From an uncultured Pedosphaera sp. (lineage in GTDB: Bacteria > Verrucomicrobiota > Verrucomicrobiia > Limisphaerales > Pedosphaeraceae), in contig CAIXFN010000083.1 in assembly GCA_903918755.1 (NCBI GenBank), positions 49,102-113,101 on the forward strand: 64,000 bases of DNA. The letters run 5' to 3'. The translations under genes and the position numbers were made by a program. Below the pieces are notes generated by a model that had not been told where the DNA came from, did not search any database, and worked only from the letters and a program-made list of their open reading frames with translations. This document shows, piece after piece, positions 42,530 through 51,638 of this stretch. Numbering within the stretch: position 1 is the first letter of the stretch; each line of letters begins with the position of its first letter.

Positions 42530-44344
42530 TTACCGGATTTTCGACAACAAGAACGGCAACAAGGCGTCGATGCTGATGCGCGTTTGGGTCATTGAATCGC
42601 GCTCCCGCAGCGTGACGGTGTTCAGCAATTCGGGCTTTTCCCCCAAGGTATCGAAATCAATCGTGACTCCATACGGCGTGCCCGCCTCATCCTGACGCCG
42701 ATAGCGCCGGCCAATGGCCCCGGCTTCGTCGTAGAAAACCGCCATGTGGGGCCGTAGCAAATTCCGCACTTCCAGGGCTTTGGCGACCAGTTCCGGCTTG
42801 TTCTTGAGCAACGGGAAGATACCGACCTTCACGGGTGCCACCCGGGGGTGGAAGCGCATGACCACGCGGGTCTCCGTCTTGCCCTTCTCATCCGTGACCT
42901 GCTCCTCACAATAGGCATGGGAGATCAGGGCCAGGATCAGGCGGTCCACGCCGGCGCTGGGTTCGATCACATGCGGAATATACTGTCCCTTGGCGAGACC
43001 TTCCGCATTGGCTTTGGCTTCCTTCGCCGCCGGTTCGGGTTCCACCCCGGTTTTCGTCAAGTATTTGTACCGCGCGTCGTAATACCGTTGCGCCAATTCC
43101 TGTTGCTTCGCGGGATCCAATCTCCCCCAGGCCGCGCGCAATTCCTCATCAAACACCCCCATCGGTTTGCCGGAGCAACGTTCGTGTTGGCTCAAATCAA
43201 AATCGCTCCGGGCGGCGATGCCTTCCAATTCCTCGCCCAGAAGTTCGCCTTTCTCGTCGCGTTTGCTGAAGGGGAACTTGAAGAGGATGTCCACGCAGGC
43301 GCGGGCGTAGTGCGCCAATTCCTCGGGCTTCTGCCAGTACTCCACGAGCGTTTCACGGGGCAGACCGATGCCTTCGTAAAACCGGATGCGTTCCTCCACC
43401 CAGTATTTGTGCCAGGCCTGCCAGCCCCAGGCCGGAGTGGGCTCACCCGGATGGCCTTCGCCGGGTTTGATCACGGTGCCGGCAATGGCCTCCACCGCTT
43501 CGTCGGGCTTGATGAAAAACTCCAGTTCCATCTGCTCGAATTCCCGGGAGCGGAAAGTGAAATTGCGGGGGGTGACTTCATTGCGGAAAGCCTTGCCGAC
43601 TTGGGCGATGCCAAACGGCACGGTCTGCCGGGAGGTTTCCAGCACGTTCTTGAATTGCGCGAAGATCGCCTGCGCGGTTTCCGGACGCAGGTAGGCCACG
43701 TTGTCCTCGGATTCGAGGGGGCCGACATAGGTCTTGAACATCAAGTTAAACGGGCGCGCGGCGGTGAGTTCCACGCCGCTTTCCGGATGGAAATCCAGGG
43801 AGTTTTCCACCGCGGCCACGGTTTCCCCCTTAAGTTCGAGGGTCTGCCAGTCGCCACTAGCCCAGTCCGGCGTGCCCTGGGCGTAAAATTCCCGGGCCTT
43901 TTTCCGGGCGCTGTCCGGATGTTGGCCCTTCAGGAGCAGCACACCACAGAGCTTCTCCACGGTCCAACCGTTCTTGGCCGACGCCGCGCCGCTCCAGCGA
44001 TAAATCGTGCCGGATTGGGGATCCACCTGATCGGCCCGCACCCGCTTTTTCGTTAACGGGCATTCCCGCATCAGATCGGCGAAAGTATCCACATGGCCGG
44101 ACGCCCGCCAGATCTGCGGGTGCATAATGATGGTGGCCTCGAGGCCGGCCACGTCATCGCGCATACGGGTCATGGCGTTCCACCAGAGCTCCTTCACATT
44201 GCGCTTGAGCTCGGCGCCGAGCGGACCGTAATCCCAAAAGCCGTTGATGCCCCCGTAAATCTCCGAGGACTGGAAAACCAGGCCCTTGCGCTTGCACAGC
44301 GACACGATCTTTTCCATCAACTCATTTGCTTTTGGTTCGGCCAT
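42530..44344 (-). CDS. glyS: Glycyl-tRNA synthetase, dimeric eukaryote/archaeal-like type
   Basis: A 604-residue class II synthetase charging tRNA-Gly. The start (KIVSLCKRKGLVFQSSEIYG then GGINGFWDYGPLG) is characteristic of the homodimeric alpha2 form rather than the alpha-beta GlyQ/GlyS. Other landmarks are LRPETAQAIFAQFKNV, motif 2 FRNEVTPRNFTFRSREFEQM, the motif 3 region HVIEPSAGVDRLILAL and a C-terminal anticodon-binding domain (VAPVKVGIFPLLKN onward). The ATG at 44344 matches the family start; the 100-codon upstream extension belongs to non-coding sequence opposite the neighbouring gene. A TTGACA lies 33 bases upstream. Confidence 0.95.
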   Translation of the reverse strand: MAEPKANELMEKIVSLCKRKGLVFQSSEIYGGINGFWDYGPLGAELKRNVKELWWNAMTRMRDDVAGLEATIIMHPQIWRASGHVDTFADLMRECPLTKKRVRADQVDPQSGTIYRWSGAASAKNGWTVEKLCGVLLLKGQHPDSARKKAREFYAQGTPDWASGDWQTLELKGETVAAVENSLDFHPESGVELTAARPFNLMFKTYVGPLESEDNVAYLRPETAQAIFAQFKNVLETSRQTVPFGIAQVGKAFRNEVTPRNFTFRSREFEQMELEFFIKPDEAVEAIAGTVIKPGEGHPGEPTPAWGWQAWHKYWVEERIRFYEGIGLPRETLVEYWQKPEELAHYARACVDILFKFPFSKRDEKGELLGEELEGIAARSDFDLSQHERCSGKPMGVFDEELRAAWGRLDPAKQQELAQRYYDARYKYLTKTGVEPEPAAKEAKANAEGLAKGQYIPHVIEPSAGVDRLILALISHAYCEEQVTDEKGKTETRVVMRFHPRVAPVKVGIFPLLKNKPELVAKALEVRNLLRPHMAVFYDEAGAIGRRYRRQDEAGTPYGVTIDFDTLGEKPELLNTVTLRERDSMTQTRISIDALLPFLLSKIR

Positions 44345-44393
44345 AAGTCTTTCACTCTTCTCAAACGGAAGGCGGGTGTCAAGATTTGCAACG

Positions 44394-45569
44394 TCAGCGG
44401 TTGTCGCCCACCCGTCCGGTCTGTCGCGGGTTGGCGCGGAAAACGGGCCAGGAGCTGGCGGTGAGATTGGTGGTGCCCCGGAAGGCCACCAACCGGGCGG
44501 AATCGTGGCCCACGTAAACGGTGCCGTCTGGCCCCACCATGACAGGGGCCGCGGTGGCGCCGCCAATCCGGGCGTACCACAGCGGGGCGTTGGTGTTGGC
44601 GGGGAATCCGTAAATGGTTCCGTAGGCGGAGCTAAAGACCGCCAGACCATCCGCCGTCATTGCCGCCGCGCCATCAATGTAAAAAGGGCGGCCTTCATCG
44701 CTGAGCGTCAAACCCCAATCCCGCAAATGTCCGTCCGGGGTGATGCAGCGCATGGAATTATTGATCCCGACGAAAAGCTGGCCATCGGCGTCGATCACCG
44801 GCGTAGCCGGTCGGATGCCCCCGGTGTGCAATTGCCATTTCTTGGTCCCGTCCGGATTGAGCGCGTAAAGGTTGCCATCCACGGATGGCACGTAAATGGT
44901 GCCGTCCGCGCCAATGGCGGGTGAGGCCACAATGGCACCCTGGGTCAGGAAGACCCATTTTTGGCGACCATCGGGGTTTAAAGCATAGAAGCGGTGATCG
45001 TGGGAGCCGATGTAGATGGTGCCCGCCGCGTCAATCACCGGGGAGGAGTCCACCGGGCCGGTGGTGGGCCAGCGCCATTTTAGGGTGCCGGTGGGGTTCA
45101 GCGCGTAAAAGTTTTTATCCCAGGATCCGAAGTACACCGAGCCATCGGCGCCGATCGCAGGTGAAGAATCCACCCAACCGCCGGTGCGGAACACCCACTT
45201 TTGACTGCCGGAGGAATCGACCGCATAAAAATTCCGATCGCGACTGCCAAAGTAAATGGAGCCGTCGGCCGCCAAAGCAGGGGAAGAGTGGATGTCCGAG
45301 CGGGTGCGAAATGCCCATTTTTTCCTCCCGGCCGGGTCCAGCGCCGTCAGGCAGTTGTTGAGGGACGTCACATAAATAGTGCCGTCCGGCGCCAGGGCAG
45401 GGGAAGAGGTCACGGGCCGGTGAAGTTCGGTCTGCCACATTTGGGTGGCGGGATCGCCCGCGAGCGCCCCCTGCGCGACCAAAATGATGACCGTCGTGAA
45501 ACAAAGGAGCCGCCGCTGGCACCCGTTGCGGGGGCGCCTCGTTCCGGTCGAATACAAACTTGAATGAAC
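44394..45569 (-). CDS. Secreted PQQ-like beta-propeller protein
   Basis: An exported repeat protein of about 391 residues. Seven or more blades of a PQQ-type propeller are evident, each with the pattern SSPAIGADGSVYFGSxDxNFYALNPxGxxKWxF. A signal peptide (RRLLCFTTVIILVAQGALAG) is present. The frame is open to an ATG at 45689, but that is only 8 bases from the divergent gene and would bury the signal peptide; a GTG at 45569 is the tentative start. Without the Trp-docking motifs of PQQ dehydrogenases it is probably a scaffold or binding protein, not an enzyme. Confidence 0.75.
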   Translation of the reverse strand, partial: VHSSLYSTGTRRPRNGCQRRLLCFTTVIILVAQGALAGDPATQMWQTELHRPVTSSPALAPDGTIYVTSLNNCLTALDPAGRKKWAFRTRSDIHSSPALAADGSIYFGSRDRNFYAVDSSGSQKWVFRTGGWVDSSPAIGADGSVYFGSWDKNFYALNPTGTLKWRWPTTGPVDSSPVIDAAGTIYIGSHDHRFYALNPDGRQKWVFLTQGAIVASPAIGADGTIYVPSVDGNLYALNPDGTKKWQLHTGGIRPATPVIDADGQLFVGINNSMRCITPDGHLRDWGLTLSDEGRPFYIDGAAAMTADGLAVFSSAYGTIYGFPANTNAPLWYARIGGATAAPVMVGPDGTVYVGHDSARLVAFRGTTNLTASSWPVFRANPRQTGRVGDNR

Positions 45570-45697
45570 CACCGGACACCCTAGAATGAACGCCTTCGCC
45601 GCGCAATTCCCAATATTCCCGGGTTTCCTCCTTGCCCGCCGGGACTGTCCGCCTACACTTGCCTGATGCAGGCAATGATGTTTTTCCAAATTAAAGT

Positions 45698-46318
45698 ATG
45701 ATCATGAACCGGCGTCAGGCTTTGACGGGATGGCTGCTGGCCGCCCTCTGGCTGGTTTCGGCAACAAGCGGCAGCGGTGCGGCTCCGTTGCCCATCGGCA
45801 CCAACGGCCTGCGGGATGCCACGGTATTGATCATCCGGCATGCGGAGAAAACCGCTTCCGGGGACAAACTTTCACCGCAGGGGGAACAGCGGGCGGCGGC
45901 GTACCCCGCTTATTTTCAAAAATATCAAATTGGGGGCCGGCCGGTGCGTTTTGATCGCCTGTTTGCTACGGCCAACTCCAAAGGCAGCCAGCGTCCCTTT
46001 TTGACCATCGCCCCGCTCGGCAAGGCCCTGAACTTGCCCATCGACCAGCGCTTCGCGAACAAGCAGTTCCCGGATCTCGCGCGCGAAGTAAAAGAACATT
46101 GCTCCGGCCAGACGGTGCTCATTTCCTGGCACCATGGGAAGATTGCCGCGCTGATTGCGGCCCTGGGCGGCGAACCCGCCAAACTGCTGCCCGGTGGCGA
46201 ATGGCCGGCGGAGCAGTTTGCCTGGGTGATCCAATTGCGCTTCGATCATGAGGGACACCTGGTGGCAGGCGAAACCCGGAGGGTGGCGGAAAAGCTGCTA
46301 CCCGGCGACACGGATTAG
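45698..46318 (+). CDS. Secreted histidine phosphatase superfamily protein
   Basis: A 206-residue protein of the phosphoglycerate-mutase-like fold, predicted to be exported by an N-terminal signal (RRQALTGWLLAALWLVSATS). The phosphorylated His48 lies in LIIRHAEKT, with Arg47 and Glu50, and the second catalytic His in LISWHHGKI around residue 146. Substrate is unknown; similar exported proteins are probably phosphomonoesterases. A second ATG two codons downstream is possible. It is followed by rpe on the same strand, 81 bases on. Confidence 0.8.
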   Translation: MIMNRRQALTGWLLAALWLVSATSGSGAAPLPIGTNGLRDATVLIIRHAEKTASGDKLSPQGEQRAAAYPAYFQKYQIGGRPVRFDRLFATANSKGSQRPFLTIAPLGKALNLPIDQRFANKQFPDLAREVKEHCSGQTVLISWHHGKIAALIAALGGEPAKLLPGGEWPAEQFAWVIQLRFDHEGHLVAGETRRVAEKLLPGDTD

Positions 46319-46362
46319 CGTACGGACGCCCCCAAATCCTGCCAATTTCCCGCAGCGCGACG

Positions 46363-46392
46363 TTGACGGCGCGGGCGTCGATTCATTAGCCT
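46363..46392 (+). promoter_or_regulatory. Putative rpe promoter close to the AUG
   Basis: TTGACG (46363-46368), an 18-base spacer and TAGCCT (46387-46392) would place +1 one base before the rpe ATG. The -10 match is weak. There is no Shine-Dalgarno sequence in front of the gene. Confidence 0.35.
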
Positions 46393-46399
46393 TGCCCCG

Positions 46400-47101
46400 A
46401 TGATAATTGCTCCATCCCTGCTGGCCGCAAATTTCGGGCGGTGTGCCAGCGAGTCCGTCCGGGTTGAAAAAGCCGGGGCGGAATGGCTGCATTTGGACAT
46501 CATGGACGGCCATTTTGTCCCTAACATTTCCTTCGGTCCGCAATTGGTGCGCACCATCCGGCCGGCTACCAAGCTTTTCTTTGATGCGCACTTGATGTGC
46601 ACCAACCCGGGAATCCTCCTGGAAGCGTTTGCCCAGGCGGGGGCCAGTCAGATCAGTGTCCACGCGGAACTGGGCGACCAGGTGACCGATTTGCTTTGGA
46701 AAATCAAATCCCTCGGCTGCAAGGTCGGCCTGGCCATCAACCCGCCCACCGCCATCAGCCTCGTGGAACCCTACCTCGAACGGATTGATTACCTGCTCAT
46801 TATGACGGTGAATCCAGGTTTTGGCGGCCAGCCTTTCATTCATGAAACGCTGCCCAAAGTCCAGCAGGCGGATGCCTGGCGCAAGCGGCGGAAGCTCTCC
46901 TACCGGATTGGCGTGGACGGCGGGATCAATTTCCAAACCGCGGCGGATTGCGCCCGCGCCGGGGCCGACACGTTTATCAGTGGCACCGGACTTTTCGGTG
47001 AGCCGAGTTTGCGTCGGGCAGTAAGTAAAATGCGTCAAATCGTTGTCCGGGCAGGGGCAGGGAATTTCGCCTTGGACGGGCTGTTTGCGAATCAAAAGTA
47101 G
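46400..47101 (+). CDS. rpe: Ribulose-phosphate 3-epimerase
   Basis: A 233-residue cytosolic TIM-barrel enzyme interconverting ribulose-5-phosphate and xylulose-5-phosphate in the pentose phosphate pathway. Family motifs include APSLLAANF at the start, the metal-binding HLDIMDGHFVPNISFGP, FDAHLM, MTVNPGFGGQPF and the phosphate-binding VDGGINFQTA. Length is normal. The following phosphohexomutase gene starts 10 bases after its stop, forming a likely operon. Confidence 0.96.
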   Translation: MIIAPSLLAANFGRCASESVRVEKAGAEWLHLDIMDGHFVPNISFGPQLVRTIRPATKLFFDAHLMCTNPGILLEAFAQAGASQISVHAELGDQVTDLLWKIKSLGCKVGLAINPPTAISLVEPYLERIDYLLIMTVNPGFGGQPFIHETLPKVQQADAWRKRRKLSYRIGVDGGINFQTAADCARAGADTFISGTGLFGEPSLRRAVSKMRQIVVRAGAGNFALDGLFANQK

Positions 47102-47111
47102 AACCGTAGTT

Positions 47112-48530
47112 ATGACCAAGATTAAATTCGGGACCGATGGCTGGCGGGCGGTGATCGCCGAAGACTTTACTTTTGCCAACCTGGATCGGGTGACGCAGGC
47201 CACCGCGGATTATTGGCGGGCCAATCCGGTGCCCGGCATCGGGTTGAAGGCGATTGTGGGTTACGACCGACGCTTCCTCTCGGACGAGTTTGGCCGGCGC
47301 GTGGCCGAAATTTTCGCCGGGAACGGCTACGAGGTGGTGCTGACCTCCGTGCCCACGCCCACACCCGCGGTTTCATTTGCCGCGAAAAATCTGGCCGCCA
47401 TCGGCGCCGTCATGATCACGGCGAGCCACAATCCGCCGATTTTCAATGGTTTCAAGCTCAAGTCACACTTGGGCGGTCCGGCCGAGCCGGCCGTCTGCCA
47501 GGCCGTTGAGGCTTTGGTGGATCAAAACCCCGTCCGCTCGCTCCCGCTGGCCGAAGCCGTCAAGACCGGTCGGGTCGTGATCAAGGACCTGCGTCCCGCG
47601 CACTACAAGGCGATCAAGAAATTGGTGAACTTCAAGCTGATCGCCGGATCCAAACTGCGCTTCGCCCACGAGGCATTGTATGGCGTGGGCGCCGGGTGCT
47701 TTGACGAATTGCTGGCCGGCACCACCTGCCAGGTGACCACGCTGAACGGCGCGCACGACGTACTCTTCGGCGGCATCAATCCGGAACCGATCGCCCGGAA
47801 TTATGTCCGGAGTGCGGCTTACCTGAAAAAGCATCCGCACGACATTTGCCTCGTCACCGACGGGGACGCCGATCGCGTGGGTGGCATGGATGGGCGCGGC
47901 AATTATGTCTCCACCCATCAATTAATCTGCTTGCTGCTGAATCATTACATTATCAACCGGAAGGGTAAGGGACGGGTGGTCAAGGCCCTGACCACCACCT
48001 CGATGGTGGACAAGATTTGCGCGGCCCACGGCCTGGAGTTGGTGGAGACCGGCGTAGGCTTCAAGTACATCTGCGCGGAAATGATCAAAGGCAATTTCCT
48101 CCTCGGGGCCGAAGAAAGTGGCGGCATTGGCTTCCCGGGGCACATTCCCGAACGGGACGGCATTCTCGCTGGTTTGCTGCTTTTGGAAATGCTGGCCACC
48201 GAAAAAACTTCCATTAACAAGCTCATCGCCCGGCTCGAAAAGGAATACGGCCCCCACCGGTACGATCGCATCGACACCCATTTTCCCTTGGAAAAGCGCG
48301 CCGCCCTCATGGAATTCTGCGCCCGTAACCCGCCCGCGAAGCTCCTGCGCTCGCCCGTGGTGGACGTCAAAACCTACGACGGCGTCAAATTCGTGGCCCA
48401 GGATGGCTCCTGGCTGATGCTGCGCGGATCCGGCACCGAGCCCATCCTGCGCATCTATGCCGAAGCCAGGACCGACGAGGATGCCCGCAAGTTGCTTCAG
48501 GTGGGCGTCAAATTGACCCGTCAGGTTTAG
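47112..48530 (+). CDS. Phosphoglucomutase/phosphomannomutase family protein
   Basis: A 472-residue alpha-D-phosphohexomutase. The start KIKFGTDGWRAVIAEDFT, the phosphoserine loop TASHNPPIFNGFK (Ser105), the metal-binding DGDADRVGG, the sugar-binding EESGGIGFPGH and the phosphate-binding RGSGTEPILR are all intact. It converts sugar-1-phosphates and sugar-6-phosphates for glycogen, cell-wall or polysaccharide precursors; glucose or mannose specificity cannot be decided from sequence alone. It follows rpe at 10 bases, and lepA begins 51 bases later. Confidence 0.92.
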   Translation: MTKIKFGTDGWRAVIAEDFTFANLDRVTQATADYWRANPVPGIGLKAIVGYDRRFLSDEFGRRVAEIFAGNGYEVVLTSVPTPTPAVSFAAKNLAAIGAVMITASHNPPIFNGFKLKSHLGGPAEPAVCQAVEALVDQNPVRSLPLAEAVKTGRVVIKDLRPAHYKAIKKLVNFKLIAGSKLRFAHEALYGVGAGCFDELLAGTTCQVTTLNGAHDVLFGGINPEPIARNYVRSAAYLKKHPHDICLVTDGDADRVGGMDGRGNYVSTHQLICLLLNHYIINRKGKGRVVKALTTTSMVDKICAAHGLELVETGVGFKYICAEMIKGNFLLGAEESGGIGFPGHIPERDGILAGLLLLEMLATEKTSINKLIARLEKEYGPHRYDRIDTHFPLEKRAALMEFCARNPPAKLLRSPVVDVKTYDGVKFVAQDGSWLMLRGSGTEPILRIYAEARTDEDARKLLQVGVKLTRQV

Positions 48531-48581
48531 CTTTGCCTTTTGGGGCGGGGGGACTATTGTAGCCTACCTGAATTTTGACTG

Positions 48582-50372
48582 ATGGACGCATTACACATTA
48601 GAAATTTTAGTATTATTGCCCATATCGACCATGGGAAAACGACGCTTTCTGACCGATTGCTCCACCGCACCGGCACCATTGCCACCCGCGATATGGAGGC
48701 GCAACTCCTCGATTCCATGGACTTGGAGCGGGAGCGCGGCATCACGATCAAGGCTCATCCGGTCACGATGACCTACAAAGCCTTGAACGGCGAGATTTAC
48801 GAGCTCAATCTGATTGATACCCCGGGACACGTGGATTTCTCCTACGAGGTTTCCCGCAGTCTGAGCGCCTGCGAAGGCGCTCTCCTCATTATTGACGCCG
48901 CCCAGGGGGTGGAGGCCCAGACCGTGGCCAATGTTCATCTGGCCATGAAGCAGAATCTGACGATCATCCCGGTGATCAACAAGATCGATCTGCCCCACGC
49001 CGATGTGGCCCAGGCCAAAGTCCAGTTGGAGGACATCCTGGCCATCCCCGGCGACACCGCGATACTCGCCAGTGCCAAGGAAGGCATCGGGATCGAGGAA
49101 ATTTTGGAAGCCATCGTCTCCCGGGTTCCGCCGCCCAAGCCCACGGGCGCGGTTTCGCTGCAGGCCCTCGGATTCGATTCCTTTTTTGACACCTACAAAG
49201 GGGTGGTGACTCATGTGCGCGTGTTCAACGGCGAATTGAAGGCTGGCATGCACATCAAGCTCCTGCACTCCGGCAAAAACGTCGAAGTCAAGGAAGTGGG
49301 CAGTTTCAATCCCAAGCCGTACATCCGGGAGAAACTCGAAGTCGGCGAAACGGGCTATTTTACCGCCAACATCAAGAGTCCCAAGGATGTGAAGATGGGC
49401 GATACGCTCACCGACGCGCGCAATCCCTCCGCCGCGCTGCCGGGATTTAAAGAAATCCATCCGATGGTGTTCAGCGGGATTTATCCCATCAACACGGCGG
49501 ATTACGAGCATCTGAAGGCCAACTTGGGCAAATTGCAATTGAACGATTCCGCGTTTGCCTACCAGGCCGAAAGCTCCGTCGCGCTCGGATTCGGTTTCCG
49601 TTGCGGTTTCCTCGGACTGCTGCACCTGGAAATCGTCCAGGAACGACTCCGACGGGAGTATAACATGGACATCATCGCCACGTATCCCAGTGTGGTCTAT
49701 CGCGTCAGCATGACCGATGGCATGGTCCGGGAAGTGGACAATCCGGCGTTCATGCCGGAGGTGAATTATATCACCAAGATCGAGGAACCCATGGTCCGGG
49801 CTTTCGTGATTTGCCCCAATGAAAACATTGGCGATATGATGGCCCTGATCTCCGAAAAACGCGGAAACGTTGATCATACGGAGACGTTGGACACGCGCCG
49901 CGTCATGCTCACGAGCCTCATCCCGTTGAATGAAATCCTCATCGACTTCCATGACCGGATCAAAAGCATCACCCGCGGCTTCGGCTCGATGGACTATGAG
50001 CATACCGATTACCGGGAATCGGACATGGTCAAGCTGGACATGCTGGTGAATGGCGAGTCCGTGGACGCGTTTTCCTGCATCGTGCACCGCGACAAGGCGG
50101 ACACCCGCGGTCGCGCGCTGGCAGCCAAGCTCAAAGAGGTCATTCCCACGCAGCAGTACGCCGTCGCCATTCAGGCCGCCATCGGCGGCAAGATCGTGGC
50201 CCGGGAAACCGTCAGCGCCATGCGCAAGGACGTGACGGCGAAATGCTACGGCGGCGACATCAGCCGCAAACGCAAATTGCTCGACAAGCAGAAAGAGGGC
50301 AAGAAGCGGATGAAAGCGTTCGGCACGGTCAATATTCCGCAGGAAGCCTTCATTGAGGTGCTCAAAGCCTGA
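48582..50372 (+). CDS. lepA: Elongation factor 4 (LepA)
   Basis: A 596-residue translational GTPase thought to back-translocate or help ribosome assembly. G-motifs are complete: G1 AHIDHGKTT, the switch with RERGITIKA, G3 DTPGH, G4 NKID and G5 SAKEG. The C-terminal unique domain (about 490-596) ends in a basic KRKLLDKQKEGKKRMK stretch. Length is normal. It lies 18 bases upstream of lepB, the same order as in many bacteria. Confidence 0.97.
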   Translation: MDALHIRNFSIIAHIDHGKTTLSDRLLHRTGTIATRDMEAQLLDSMDLERERGITIKAHPVTMTYKALNGEIYELNLIDTPGHVDFSYEVSRSLSACEGALLIIDAAQGVEAQTVANVHLAMKQNLTIIPVINKIDLPHADVAQAKVQLEDILAIPGDTAILASAKEGIGIEEILEAIVSRVPPPKPTGAVSLQALGFDSFFDTYKGVVTHVRVFNGELKAGMHIKLLHSGKNVEVKEVGSFNPKPYIREKLEVGETGYFTANIKSPKDVKMGDTLTDARNPSAALPGFKEIHPMVFSGIYPINTADYEHLKANLGKLQLNDSAFAYQAESSVALGFGFRCGFLGLLHLEIVQERLRREYNMDIIATYPSVVYRVSMTDGMVREVDNPAFMPEVNYITKIEEPMVRAFVICPNENIGDMMALISEKRGNVDHTETLDTRRVMLTSLIPLNEILIDFHDRIKSITRGFGSMDYEHTDYRESDMVKLDMLVNGESVDAFSCIVHRDKADTRGRALAAKLKEVIPTQQYAVAIQAAIGGKIVARETVSAMRKDVTAKCYGGDISRKRKLLDKQKEGKKRMKAFGTVNIPQEAFIEVLKA

Positions 50373-50390
50373 TCCGATCGCCCTTTGCCT

Positions 50391-51575
50391 ATGATCTTCA
50401 ATTGGTTCCGCTCCCGCACGGTCCGCCACGCCGAGGAATTGCGTAAGCATGTCCAGAAAATCCTCGATGCACAGCGGGATATCCTTTCCCCCGCCGCGGT
50501 GACGGCCGTGGAGACGACACTGGGCGAACTCCGTCGCGCGATCAATTCCCGGGCCGGGGACGAAGCCGTGCGCAGCCAGGCCGTCAACGTCGAATCGACG
50601 GGCAACAAGTGGCTGAAACCATATCCGCACGCCAGCTACCGGGAAAATGTGGAGGTGTTGCTCGTGGCTCTCGCGGTGGCCATGGGCATCCGCACCTTCT
50701 TTCTCCAACCCTTCAAAATCCCCACGGGCTCAATGCAACCGACGCTTTATGGCGTCACCTCCGGCCCCGGCAACCAGCCCGATTTGGCGATTCCGGGAAC
50801 CCTGGCCCGCTTCTATCACACCTGGGTGGATGGCATCACCTACGTGGATTTGGTGGCGCCGGAGACGGGCGAACTCAATTCCGTTCGCCCGCCCCAGACA
50901 CTCGCCCTGTTCAACCTCAAACAGGATTACGAATTCAACCACAAATGGTACACCACCTGGTTTCCGCCGGATGACCTGTTTCAACGCGCCGGTTATCGGG
51001 TAGGATATGGTGGAACGGTCATGGATGCCCCCATCGTGAAAGCCGGCGAGCCCATCGCCCGCTTGAAAGTCCTCGCCGGCGATCATCTGTTCGTAGACCG
51101 CGTCTCGTACAATTTTCGGCACCCGAAACGGGGCGAAATCATCGTGTTTGAAACCGCGAACATCGGCAACCATTTCCACCACCTGCCCCCGGACCAATTC
51201 TACATCAAGCGACTCGTTGCCTTGGGCGGCGAACGCGTCCAAATCGGCGCGGATCGCCATTTGGTGATCGACGGGAAACGTCTGGATAGTTCCACCCCCC
51301 ATTTCGAAAAAGTGTACGGCTTCGACCCCAACAGCCCACCGCATGAAAGCCAGTACTCGGGTCATGTGAACAACCGGAATCTTGCCCCCTTGTTTGAGGA
51401 AAGTTCGGACGGTTCCGTGACGGTCCGGCCGGAGCATTTTATGGTGATGGGCGACAACACGCTCAACAGCTTTGACTCCCGTGCCTGGGGTGATTTTTCC
51501 CGGACCAATGTCATCGGCAAATACTGTGTGGTGTATTGGCCCTTTGGGGAGCGGTTTGGCTGGAAAGCGCGTTAA
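50391..51575 (+). CDS. lepB: Signal peptidase I (long form)
   Basis: A 394-residue membrane protease that removes signal peptides from exported proteins. An unusual cytoplasmic N-terminus of about 85 residues precedes one transmembrane helix (about 86-105). The catalytic Ser114 lies in KIPTGSMQPTL and Lys273 in FYIKRLVALGGE; box E is VMGDNTLNSFDSRAWG. Between the Ser and Lys boxes is an insertion of roughly 110 residues (about 120-225). The ATG at 50391 is used; a TTG two codons earlier is less likely. Co-transcription with lepA is likely. Confidence 0.92.
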   Translation: MIFNWFRSRTVRHAEELRKHVQKILDAQRDILSPAAVTAVETTLGELRRAINSRAGDEAVRSQAVNVESTGNKWLKPYPHASYRENVEVLLVALAVAMGIRTFFLQPFKIPTGSMQPTLYGVTSGPGNQPDLAIPGTLARFYHTWVDGITYVDLVAPETGELNSVRPPQTLALFNLKQDYEFNHKWYTTWFPPDDLFQRAGYRVGYGGTVMDAPIVKAGEPIARLKVLAGDHLFVDRVSYNFRHPKRGEIIVFETANIGNHFHHLPPDQFYIKRLVALGGERVQIGADRHLVIDGKRLDSSTPHFEKVYGFDPNSPPHESQYSGHVNNRNLAPLFEESSDGSVTVRPEHFMVMGDNTLNSFDSRAWGDFSRTNVIGKYCVVYWPFGERFGWKAR

Positions 51576-51638
51576 ACGGGCAGGGGAGGGTGACTAAATT
51601 GTTTACCGTGGAAGGGCCTTGGCCCAAAGGATTTTGAT

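Noticed and set aside
48591..50708. A 705-codon open frame on the - strand
   Set aside because: It is antisense to lepA, which is unmistakable; the antisense product has no recognisable domain.
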